From NCBI GenBank assembly GCA_009763385.1, contig CM019830.1, positions 95,978,649 through 96,042,648 of the forward strand: a stretch of DNA of 64,000 nt, in the 5' to 3' direction. The notes under the pieces were generated by a model. The model worked only from the letters and a program-made list of their open reading frames with translations, was not told the origin of the DNA and searched no databases. Below are positions 10,260 to 20,502 of this stretch, piece after piece; the stretch's first letter is position 1, and each line of letters begins with the position of its first letter. Made by a program: the position numbers and the translations under genes. The stretch comes from Coix lacryma-jobi var. lacryma-jobi. Taxonomy: Eukaryota; Streptophyta; Magnoliopsida; Poales; Poaceae.

Positions 10260-12260
10260 ATGAAGATGGTTATGAATGTTGTGCGCGGCTGATTTTGTAT
10301 ATTGTGTACTAATGTTCATGATAGTTGGTACTTCAAATGATTTATATGTGTGCTCAAATGGTAGTCAAACAATTGATGGATTGAATTATGACTGTTCTGA
10401 AATTGCTGCAGGAGCAGATTCTGTTAATATGTTAATTTCGTGATTTAAATTATGTTTTCTGTAGGTTTGGTCAATACAAAACTTGTAAGGAATTGCATGA
10501 TCTATCTGCTGTTAAAATTTCATGATTTTTGGCCTAGTAGTTTAGGAGTTACAGCTGTTCAAAGTTGGGGTTTAGAAATAGTTGATCTCTGTGATGCCTA
10601 GATCAGATTCAGTAAATGTGTATGCTTGACCCTTCTAATTTCCGAATCATGTCATGGTGATTAAAGATGAAATAAATATAATTTCATAAGCTTTCAATAA
10701 TGTCTTGTTTCATGTCTTTTGGAGTTATGTAGCTCTAGTTATGATTTAATTACTCAGCTGTTCATCGTATGTCAAGCTATGCTGAAATGGCTGCAGAAGC
10801 AGTTTCTGTTGTGGTCATGGTTTCGAAATGCAAATCATGTTTTCTGTGGATAGGTATAATATAAACGTTGTAGATAACTTACATATCTAACTTGTGTTAA
10901 ATTGTCATGATTTTTGATGAAAAGAATTAGGAGTTATGGCTGTGTAAAGTTCAGTTTCAGAAATTGGTGTTCTCTGAAATCTCTGACCAGATTTGAGAAA
11001 TGCATTAGCTCGACCATGTTAACTTATTAATCATACTGAGATGCTTAAAGATGAATTGTAGGAAGTTTTATAAGCTTTCTAGATTGTCTTGTTTCATATC
11101 TTTTGGATGAGTATAGCTTCTGTTATGGTCCAAGTAATCAGCTGCTATTGCAGTCTAGATTGATATGTCAATGTGCTCAATGGACTGCATGTGTGGTTTC
11201 AGTTGGAGTGGTTACTTTATGATGTAAATATTGTTTTCTGTAGATGTGATCCATATAAAAGTTGTATATAATTCTCATATCTTGTTTGTCCTAAAATATC
11301 ATGATTTTAGGCCAAGTGGTTTAGGAGTTATAACTTGTTGAATTTCAATGTCCAGATTTGCTTGGTCTCTAGACAGATCGGAAAGAGTGGATTGTTTGTC
11401 CTAGTTAAACTTTGAATCATCCTTTGATGTTAATAGAAGAGTTGTAGTTATTTTATTATGCTTTCTAAATTGTCTTAGATCATATTTTTTGGTGGTCTAG
11501 AACTTGAGTTACAGGTGTTTAAAGTTAACTGTCCAAATCTGTCCAAGTCTGGGCAGATTTGCTTGTTTGAATTGTTTGGTTTAGATAACTATAGAATCAC
11601 CTGTAGGTGTTTAAAACAAAGTTGTAGTTATTTTTCTAAGATTTTTGTAAAGTCCAAGAACTCCTTTATTAGACATATAGAGATTGAGTTATAGCTGTTT
11701 TAAGATAGATGGCTAAATCTGTCCAAGTCTGGACAGAGATGCTTTTCTTGACTTGTTTGGCTATGTTAACTTGTGAATTACCTTAAGTGGATAATAAATG
11801 ATTTGTAGACAACTTGATAACCTTTCTAAAAAGTCTAGTGCCAAATTTCCAGGTTTTATATATCTGTTGATATGGTTGTCTTAAGTTTCTGTTGATGTTG
11901 TGTAACAAGTTCTGTCCATGTTCGGACCAAGCTGCACTAATCATGTCATTTGACTTGGTTAGCCTTTGATTCACCTTTAGCTAATAACAAGAAAGTTTTA
12001 GATAATCTTGTAAGCTTTCTATAATGTCTAATTGTATGATTATGTGATATCCATATCTTGAGTTGTGCTTCTCTGAAGCTGACAACTTTTCTGTCAAAAG
12101 ATTTGGACAGAGCTGCTTTGTCCTCTGTTTTTGACCTAGTTAACCTCAGAATTAGCCTTTGTGTTGAATAGCAAAGTTGTAGGAAATATTGTTAGATTTC
12201 TGGAAAGTCTTAGTTCACCTTGTTTGGAGGTCTGTAGCTCGAGTTATGATTATTTTAATG
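10260..12260. repeat. Degenerate tandem repeats of roughly 185-190 bp in the 5.4-kb LTR
   Basis: A motif like AAGCTTTCTA, a few bases, GTCTTGTTTCAT, TTTTGG, then AGTTATAGCT recurs near 10690, 11083, 11459, 11820, 12012 and 12190. Spacings are about 390, 375, 360, 190 and 180 bp, so the underlying period is near 185-190. A sister half-unit (GTTGTAGATAACTT, TCATGATTTTTGGC, AGGAGTTA) lies between them. The copies are strongly diverged. Confidence 0.65.
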
Positions 12261-14397
12261 CACTACTGTGCTGCTGTCCAGAACATACGAATGAACCCAA
12301 GTTGATTGCTTTAGTTTGATGTTACTTATGTGATATTTGGTGATATCTCTTGCCTTGATAATAATTAGCTTGTGCATTTTATGTTTCTAAATTAATGACC
12401 CTAAGATATTTTATAAATATATTATGCATAGTGTGGGTTAACTTACTTAACTAAAAGTATGAGTTGTAGGCGCATGCTTGTGTTCCTTTGTGTGATGTAT
12501 GTCTTGTATTCATGATTGGTTGTTATAGTTAGCTTCCATACATGACTAATAAACTTTGTATAATATTATACTATAAATAAAACTTAGTGATATGATTAGA
12601 TTATAGTGCATGTTAAGTAATGATAAAACTATGTTTTCTCTTTTATAAGCTATCTTGAATACTTAGGTGATCTAGTCAGTAGTACTTGTATAGGTCTTAT
12701 GTTTGCATCATGGTTTATATCTCTTATATTCATACATATGCATTGTGCACCTCATGCTAGGTACGCTAGATGATGAACACGTGAAGTGAAGTGCGTGATG
12801 TTGGAGCTAAGCCTAAAGATGGTGTTGGGTGGCCAACCCGAAGAAGGTGTTTGGCAAACTCCACAAGTTCCTGGAGCGGTGATGTTCCTGAAGTTAGTGC
12901 CAACTAACACTAGCTTAAGTGTTGTTTCCCAGGCAAGCCCCGGTGCATACTACCCACTCTTTTTTTTACAAATACTTTATTACACTATAGGTCTTGTGAA
13001 ATGTGCATTAAGTATGTAGGCATTGAGTGAAACCGTTGCTGCATGAATACCTTGGATTTCCAGATAATCTCCTAATGATATCCCATCAATAGTGATAAGA
13101 AGATCCCAAATGCTTAGCAATGCTTATACTTCGGTAGAAGTCGATCGATGGTTTCATCGTTCGCGAGATATAGGTTTTACCTTTTCTCTCTTCGACTCTG
13201 TCTATGGGTCGTGAGAACCCTAATATGATGATAATATTTAAACTGAGACCGAGCGGGTAACATGCATAGGAATGGAGTCCTGGTGTAGTGTTTCCGCCTG
13301 TGTCGCTTAGGACCCGTCCGCTGTTGGCCCGTTGGATCGAGAACTATTTGTTAGTACTGGTCACATGCTACGGTAAGCCCTACTGTGGCTATGCTCTTAC
13401 TGGAACGGCGCACCCGCGCACTGGGAGTGAAGAGATGGCAGGAGTAGCGTGTACCCACCCTGCTTGGTCCACTGATGGACGTTACTCATCAAGGCCGTAG
13501 TAGGGCGGTGGTGTACTATACTTCCGGGTGGCGCGGCTCCGGTCCGGTCTGAGCGGATCCATGGGAAGGTTGATATATGCAAGTTTGGTCTTGCATATGT
13601 CGTGTGATAAGGAAGCCCTAGCTGGGTAGATCAAGCGGTTCGAATCGTCGTTTGCTCCACGAGAAAAGGAGACTCGTCCTCGCCCGTTCAGCGTAGTTTA
13701 AACAAGTGAAGATGATGGCAAGAGTAGTTTGTCATGAGTTGTGATGCTTAAACAAGTGTTTGATTTAGATAGGTGCAAAGTGGAAACTGCTTAATAACTT
13801 AATGCACCGCTAAAACTTGAAAATTGGATGAACTAGTAGAAAGTTTTTCTGCAAAGCTCTTCTCTTCTGCTAGCCTCACTACATCCCTTAGCCAGCATGC
13901 CCTTGGAGTCTTTTTTCTTAGTCAGGTAAGTCTTGTTGAGTACCCTCATGTACTCAGGGTTTTATTCCCCCTTGTTGCAGGTGATGGTTCGGCCTGCTTA
14001 AAGTTGGTGGCTAAGTGCCGGTGGGCTCGGTGATTCCATACTACTTCTTCTCTTTATGCTTTTGTTGAAGGATGTCATTTGAGCTAGCAATGTATTTCAA
14101 CTTATGTTAATGTATTCATTTCAAAGCTATGTTGTTTCTTCTAAATTAAGTGAAACTCAAACGTGTATCCTTATTTATGAACTCTATTGTAATATTATTT
14201 TTTGCTGCCAAGCTCCGTGTATGTGATATGTATTTGCTTAAACCTGCGATCTTGGTTGTGTTGTGATTAACCGAGGTCCTTTGTGACACTCGGCAGACTA
14301 TCGGGTTTGTATAAGTGAAAGTTTGTGTGTCTCAACGTGTTTAGCGGGGACAACCATACTTGATCTTATATAAATTTGGCGGTTCTGTCACACTTTT

Positions 14398-16104
14398 GTA
14401 CCCGGGGAGGCACCAGCTGCTGTTGAGGGGGAGGTATCTTCAGCTCGGGAGGCACCACGACTCATTCAGCGCCAACACCCGCCTCAACAGATGATCGACA
14501 GCATCGATGAACGTGTCACTCGGTCCAGGTCATAACAAATCTCTCACTTTGATCATTCTGCATTTGTTGCTGATTTTGAACCTCGAGATGTTGGACACGC
14601 TTTGACGGATCCGGATTGGGTCAATGCCATGCATGACGAGTTGGAAAATTTTGAGAGAAATCGGGTTTGGGTTTTGGTTCCACCTCCTCCAGACTGTAAT
14701 CCTATTGGGACAAAATGGGTTTTCAAAAACAAACAAGGAGAGGATGGCCACATTGTGAGAAACAAGGCCAGACTTGTAGCGAAGGGTTATAGTCAGAAGG
14801 AGGGGATAGACTATGAGGAGACTTTTGCTCCGGTAGCTCGTTTGGAGGCTATTAGGATACTCTTGGCTTTTGCTGCATCCAAAGGGTTTAAACTTTTTCA
14901 AATGGATGTCAAGAGTGCCTTCTTAAATGGCTACATAGAAGAAGAGGTGTATGTCGAACAACCCCCCGGTTTTAAAAATCCCAAGTTTCCAAACCATGTT
15001 TTTAAACTCCACAAAGCTTTATATGGTTTGAAACAAGCCCCTAGAGCCTGGTATGATAAATTGAAAACCTTTTTGCTAACTAAGGGTTTTAAAATGGGAT
15101 GTGTGGATAAAATGCTTTTTCTCCTCAAGCAAGGCAAAGACACTCTCTTGGTTCAGATTTACGTGGATGATATCATTTTCGGTGGTTCTTCTCACGATTT
15201 GGTTGCCAAGTTTGCAGATCTTTTGAGCTGGGAGTTCGAGATGATTATGATGGGCGAGCTGACTTTCTTTCTCGGATTGCAAATTAAGCAATCCCGAGAG
15301 GGAACGTTTGTGCACCAGGTCAAGTACACCAAAGACTTGCTGAAGAAGTTCGACATGGGTGAGGCCAAGCCTCTTCCAACACCCATGTCGACCATGACGG
15401 CCCTGGATGTAGAGAAGGATGGAGAAGCTATGGACCAGAAGGAGTACTGGAGTATGATCGGGTCGCTGCTCTACCTGACGGCGACACGCCCGGACATCCA
15501 GTTCGCGGTGTGTCTGTGTGCGCGCTTTCAGGCATCGCCACGCACTTCTCACCATCAGGCGGTGAAGCGCATTATGAGGTACCTTCGTTTCACACCTGAG
15601 TTTGGGATTTGGTATTTAGCTTCTTCCACCCTCTCCCTTTGTGGTTATTCCGATGCCGATTTTGCTGGTTGCCGAGTTGAGCGCAAGTCCACTTCTAGGA
15701 CTTGCCAGTTTATTGGTTCTTCTCTTGTATCTTGGTCTTCTCGCAAGCAGTCTAGTGTCGCTCAGTCTACCACAGAGGCTGAATATGTTGCTGCGGCTAG
15801 CTGCTGTTCTCAGTTGCTTTGGATGATGGCCACTTTGCGTGATTTTGGTTTGAGCTTTTCTCGCGTGCCTTTGCTTTGTGACAACACGAGTGCTATTAGC
15901 GTTGCTAAGAACCCCGTGCTGCATTCTAAGACCAAACACATTGATGTGCGCTTTCATTTTCTGCGAGACCATTTTGAGAAGGGTGATATCGACCTTCGCC
16001 GTGTCGATACTCATCAATAGTTGGCTGGTATTTTTACCAAGCCTTTGGACCAATCAACCTTTAATCGGTTGAGAGATGAGCTTGGTGTGTGTTTCCCCTT
16101 TTAG
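14398..16104 (+). pseudogene. C2 reverse transcriptase and RNase H
   Basis: Long copia frame, open from 14602 to 16017. It has the same blocks as C1, with an intact KQAPRAWYD region and the catalytic YVDD at 15160-15171 (about residue 187 from 14602), followed by RNase H (STTEAEYVAAAS, KTKHIDVRFHFLRD). In-frame breaks: TAA at 14533-14535 and TAG at 16018-16020, where C1 keeps CAG. The natural stop is TAG at 16102-16104. This is the best preserved reverse transcriptase in the window. Confidence 0.94.
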
Positions 16105-17640
16105 ATGGGCGAAACAGTTTGGTTCTTGTATCATAGACTGACTCTCTTTCGGTTTGTCTTGTTTTCTTTTTAGATTTGTCTTTGCATTTCATCATGCATC
16201 TTTATTTTCTGGGCTTCATCTATGTAATCTTTAGAATGTGATTATGCTCTATCTAGTATGCTCCGATGCTTTATGATGATGCTTGTAGCTTATGCTCTTT
16301 CTGATCACTAATACATGTTGTGAGCTGAGCTATTTTTGAATGGTGAACCTGCTTAATGAACATAAAACTTGAAACTGTTCACCATTGAGATATGCAACTA
16401 GCATGTGTAGGATGTGTTGAATTCACTCGTGCTTTTCATATATGCTAGGTTGCTATGTCTCTAGTTGTGAGTCATTCACTTGCTTGGTATGTTCATATTC
16501 TTTTTAAAATTGAACCAAGTTTTAAGTAATTTAAAAAGATCGAAATGGGATTGCTTGTTAGCACATCACGGTATCGAGACAGTTTCTCATTGCACATTGA
16601 GTTAAACTTGAGCCGTGTAGTGTATGACCGAAACCGACGCTTTAAGATTCTGATTGCATATGCATAGGCTAAGCTCGGTTGAAAAGTTAGGCAACGACAA
16701 GCTTTCAACCTCTCGCAGTCACATGCTGAATTTGAATCTTGTTAAAATTAACCGCTGCAACTCCGATTAAAATCTGAAATCACAAGTCTATGTTTCATTC
16801 TATAGCATGATGATTGAACTTTGCTAGGGGTAGTTCACCTTGTATACATGTTTAGCACTTGTTTGACTTCCTGTATATACATGTTTAGTGCTATTTTGAT
16901 GGTGAATACCTTTTTGGCTAAAACTGCTCACTTTGCTCAAATGTTCATATTTCGTATTTGGTGATCAGTTTGAGCTTTTGCTAGCTTGTTGTGGATGTTG
17001 TTGAGTCATTAGAGTTATACTTTGTGGAGCATCTTTTCATTCTATTGACTATATTCCTAAAGCTACTAACTTGCATTTTTGACTCATATGCATTTTAAAA
17101 GGGGGAGAAATGTCAAATCACAAGGGAGAAATTTGCTTGATGGTGCATTTTCCACTAAGGGGGAGAAATTCTCTCAAATCATAAGATCAACTAAGCAGGA
17201 GATTTCCTGGTTGTGTGCACTTTTGGAGAGGAAAAGGGGGAGTATGCTTGTTAGTGACCGTAATGTTTTGGCTTGGAGCGTTTTTGAGCTAGTTGTGTTG
17301 AGCCTTTGCCTCTTTCTTGAGGGACTAGCATACGCTTTTCAGCCTGTCATTTGGTAATTGTTTGCCTTTCAATTGGTGTCGAGCTCTTTTGGTCTTGAGT
17401 TTCAATTGGGATCTGCTAGCGATGTTGAGCCTGTTCTACCTCTTCTTGAGGGCTAGCTTTGCTTTGTTTGGTTGCGTCGAGCCGTTGCCCATGTCTTTGG
17501 GGACCAAGTTGTCTTGCTCTCTCCACTTGTCCTTTTTCTGGCTTCGCTATAATTTTGGGTCCTTTGGTTGAGTTTTGTCCTCTCCTTCCTCCTTCCTCTA
17601 TTCTATTATGATTTGTGTGTGTAGTTGACAATGCACTCAT
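16105..17640 (+). other. C2 tail between RNase H and polypurine tract
   Basis: A 1.5-kb tail with no long conserved frame; short ORFs near 17079-17571 are not supported by the homologous C6 tail. It holds polypurine-like motifs at 17097-17110, 17121-17132, 17156-17168 and 17229-17242, and an array of hairpin units at 17288-17507. SIRE-type elements often carry an envelope-like frame here; I do not see one. Confidence 0.8.
17288..17507 (+). repeat. Tail hairpin array of C2 (four units)
   Basis: Units of about 40 bp. Outer arms: GCTAGT/ACTAGC (17288-17329), CAATTG/CAATTG (17370-17408, weak because the arm is itself palindromic), GCTAGC/GCTAGC (17415-17457) and TTGGT/ACCAA (17468-17507). Three units contain an inner 4-bp stem with a U-rich loop: CCTC-TTTCTT-GAGG at 17309-17322, CCTC-TTCTT-GAGG at 17439-17451 and CCCA-TGTCTT-TGGG at 17488-17501. 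C6 carries the matching array at 35258-35664. Confidence 0.85.
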
Positions 17641-17652
17641 CAAGGGGGAGAT
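17641..17652 (+). other. C2 polypurine tract
   Basis: CAAGGGGGAGAT lies directly before the 3' LTR that starts TGCAGATGAG. It is the expected plus-strand primer of reverse transcription. The C6 tract (34750-34763, minus strand) is the same type. Confidence 0.88.
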
Positions 17653-17973
17653 TGCAGATGAGTGATTGTCAACGAGTTTGATGCGCATGTTCTTTGGCTT
17701 GTGTTGTCCAGGTGTCGAGCACAGCGACAGTGATCGATGGCAAGGTGAAGGTCAAGTAGAGACGTGCTGTGCCGACAGACCGGGAGCGGTGAAGGGCGGA
17801 CGTGAGGCTTGGACTGAGGGACCGGTGGCCTAAGGATCAGCTGTGGTGGCTGACAGCTTGGGACAGTGACGAGCGGAGACTTACGGGGCACGGTGTTGCT
17901 CGGGTCGAGGACTTGGGGACACATGTTGGTGGACGGGGTGCACAGCCGGTGCATCCCCTCTACAGCGCCGGTT

Positions 17974-18238
17974 TGGTGGTTGAGCCACAGAAAAACCACC
18001 AGTGGACAGTTTCCAGATTTGGGCCACAAAACCTGGGTGCTGCGGGTTTGCCGAGTTTGGGCCACAAAACTCGGGCTGAGGACGGTTTCCAGGTTTGGGC
18101 CTCAAAACCTGGGCGCTGGTGGGTTTCTGAGTTTGGGCCACAAAACTCAGGCGATGGACGTCGGGTTTACCAGTTTCGGCCTCAAAACCGGGGCAGGACT
18201 TGAAGACCTGGTTTCCCGGTTTTGGCCTCAAAACCGGG
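17974..18238 (+). repeat. LTR hairpin array in C2 (seven units)
   Basis: Element-sense order of arms: TGGTGGTT/AACCACCA, CCAGA/CCTGG (one mismatch), CCGAG/CTCGG, CCAGG/CCTGG, CTGAG/CTCAG, CCAGT/CCGGG (decayed), CCCGG/CCGGG. Loops are GGGCCACA or GGGCCTCA, with TTT/AAA extending each arm. Position by position the order agrees with C1 read on its minus strand. Confidence 0.9.
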
Positions 18239-18984
18239 GGGTGGAGTCCGGGAAAAGGACGAGCAGAGCGGTGGTGGCACGTGGCGGCAATCGGTGAGGT
18301 TGCGTCGAGGCAACGCTACCAGTTGTGCGGGCGTGGCCATCGGATCAGCATCATCTTCGGGTGGGTCCAGGATAGCCTTAGGGTTTGGCTGGGTCGCTCT
18401 GTAAATACTTAGGGGTAGAGTGGGAATTAGAATTAGGATAAGTAGGGGGAGACACCCACCTCCCAAATCATTTGCTATTCTTCCTTAGGGTTTTCCTGCT
18501 CTCCCAATCCCCTGCTGTAGCTACTAAGATCTGCAGAGAACCATACCTCTGTGTACTAGAGATTTTGAGGAAGTGAGACTGTAATCTCACTGTTGTAGCG
18601 TGTGGTAACAACACAGTTGCAAATTTGTGGTTGTGATTCGTGTTTTGTTCTTGTTCTTCGTGGGTTGTTTTTCTCCATGTTTTTCCCGTTGATCGATCTC
18701 TATCTCTCTACTCGGTGCGTCTTTTGCAAATCCATTTGAACTAAGTTGTTCTAGATCGTGAGGCACATCTTTCCACCGAAGGGTTTCACCTCTAACCTCA
18801 CGAGCTAGTAGATCGGTTGATTTTTCGTTTTGGATCAAATTTTGCTCCTTTGTCCCGAATTCTTCCAATTCACTGATTTGGAGTTTGGTTCAAGCCATGA
18901 TCTCTTTGGGATAGCTCACTAACCTCCTTCGAACTCCTCATACCAAGTCTAAGCCTTAGTGCTTTTGATTCGGAGGAGTTCGGG

Positions 18985-19290
18985 TGATTTTTGTGGAAGA
19001 ACAGTGCAGTTTCGGGACCATCGGACGCTCTGTTCTTGAGCATTGGATGCTGAGCCTTTTTCATCGGACGCATCTGATGCCACGTGTCACTTGACACTGA
19101 TTTTAAAGGAGCATCGGACGCTGACCATCGGAGCATCCATTGCCATCGGACGCGCCGAGGGTCTAGCATCGGACGCTAGGGTTTCACTATAGCAGCGTCC
19201 GATGCCAGTCCAGTCAGGTTCCAGAAAGGCTCTGTTTGCATCGGACGCTTCCGACGCTGGGTCATCGGACGCTGCCAGCGTCCGATGCAC
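18985..19290. repeat. CATCGGACGC repeat block in the C2 LTR
   Basis: CATCGGACGC or a close variant recurs about seven times on the plus strand (near 19018, 19065, 19113, 19153, 19168, 19239 and 19263), and GCGTCCGATG at least twice in inverse orientation (near 19195 and 19277). One pair forms an almost perfect palindrome at 19263-19287: CATCGGACGCTG, one base, CAGCGTCCGATG. Confidence 0.85.
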
Positions 19291-19546
19291 ACAGTTGTGC
19301 ACTGTTTTGTCTGCCGTTTGTTCGTGCGATCTCGGATTTGGTTTTGGGTTTTTGTCTTGGGTTTCTAGAGTCGTGTAGTGTCCCGCTGTGCTTCTTGGAA
19401 GCATCCACCCTAGATCCAGGGTCGTGGACATTATTAAGCTCCAGGTTTGCTCTTGGGGTGATTCTTGGGACAGAGGCTGCAAGTTTCTGAAAAGAAATTT
19501 TGAAGCTCCCACTCACCCCCCCTCTGGTTGCACTTCCGGTCCTTCA

Positions 19547-20502
19547 AAGATGCAGAAGACTTAGTCCCTCGTTGTCAATCATGCTAGTTCTTCGCCAAGC
19601 AACAGCATGTCCCGGCTCATGAGTTGATCTGTATTACCCTGTCATGGCCTTTCTCATGTTGGGGACTCGACATGGTGGGTCCTCTTAAGCGTGCTCCAGG
19701 TGGATTCAAGTATGTCTACGTCGCAATTGATAAGTTCACCAAATGGATTGAGTATATGCCGCTGGTCAAATTCAATGCATCAAATCAGTACAATTTATGC
19801 AGAGCATCTTTCATCGCTTCGGGATGCCACATAGAATTATCACTGATCTTGGTTCACCCTTTATGGCAATAGAGTTCAAATCATGGGCCAGCGACTATGG
19901 AATAAAGATAGACTACACATCAGTAGCCCATCCACAATCAAACGGCCAAGTAGAGAGATCAAATGCCCTCATCCTTGCCGGTCTAAAGCCAAGATTATTC
20001 GATCTTCTAAAAGACCACGGCGGGAAGTGGGTCGAAGAATTGCCTAAGGTAGTCTGGGGGCTACGGACACAACAATGCAGAGCAACAGGCCAAACTCCCT
20101 TCTTCCTGGTCTATGGCACCGAAGCAATCCTCCCAGCACACTTAATCTGGAATTCCCCATGAACGGAACAGTATAACGAAGGAGAAGCTGATGATACAAG
20201 ACAATTAGAAGTCGACAGCCTCGAGGAGGACCGATTAGCTGCCCTTTTTCAATCAGCAAGATATCTCCAAGGGATGAGGCGCTACTATGACAAGAACGTC
20301 CATCACCGCACTTTCCAATTAGGCAACATGGTCCTGAAGAAGATTCAGAACAACACAGGACGCCAGAAGCTTGAGTCCATGGGAAGGACCCTACATAGTA
20401 TCTAAAGTAACAAGACCTGGGTCATTTTAGCTAGTCACTGAGGATGGTTTTCCATTGCCAAATTCATGGAATCTTGAGCATCTGAAGAAATTCCATACCT
20501 AA
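19547..20502 (+). pseudogene. T1 integrase, core and C-terminus
   Basis: Ty3/gypsy integrase. The WGLDMVGPLKRAPGG block holds the first catalytic Asp, IITDLGSPF the second (usually ITDNGTQF, so N-G is replaced) and NGQVERSN the Glu, followed by WGLRT and the FFLVYGTEA block. Frames shift between about 19790 and 19870, and TGA interrupts at 20160-20162. The natural stop is probably TAA at 20500-20502. The closest relative in the window is the T2 integrase (52500-53706). Confidence 0.88.

Larger units (their letters stand above)
8954..14392 (+). mobile_element. 5.4-kb solo LTR (TGTAACACC...TGTCACA), probably gypsy Tekay/Del-like
   Basis: Inserted in C2 with TSD CTTTT at 8949-8953 and 14393-14397; removing it restores the C2 sequence that matches C1 around 2060. 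It begins TGTAACACCCCAGG and ends TCTGTCACA. There is no primer-binding site, gag or pol, and the start sequence occurs only once, so it is best read as a solo LTR. Landmarks: a CT-rich leader-like stretch (9690-10200), degenerate repeats (10260-12260) and a GTACCC/TACTCAGG motif with an intron-like TTGCAG end near 13980, as remembered from Tekay-type LTRs. The strand is inferred from that resemblance. Assignment to Tekay/Del is from general resemblance only. Confidence 0.8.
8273..19546 (+). mobile_element. C2: Ty1/copia element of the C1 family, 5' half outside the window
   Basis: Plus-strand copia element. It begins inside the integrase at the C1 insertion point, is interrupted at 8954-14392 by a solo LTR (TSD CTTTT on both sides), and continues with reverse transcriptase, RNase H, a 1.5-kb tail, a polypurine tract (17641-17652) and the 3' LTR (17653-19546). 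It sits in the integrase of the Tat-like element T1, which resumes at 19547. The 5' LTR, gag and protease must lie left of the window, beyond the missing end of C1. Confidence 0.92.
17653..19546 (+). repeat. C2 3' LTR (1894 bp)
   Basis: Starts TGCAGATGAG after the polypurine tract and ends GGTCCTTCA. It matches the C1 LTR and the solo LTR along most of its length: hairpin array at 17974-18238, and the shared block after it (GGGTAGAGTGGGAATTAG, then the CTCTGTGTAC segment). From about 18985 to 19290 it differs from them: CATCGGACGC repeats take the place of the GGACTGTCC palindromes. T1 sequence resumes at 19547. Confidence 0.92.

Noticed and set aside
17079..17571. Possible envelope-like ORFs in the C2 tail
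   Set aside because: They cross the polypurine motifs and hairpin units, are not kept in the C6 tail and have no signal peptide plus fusion-type layout.
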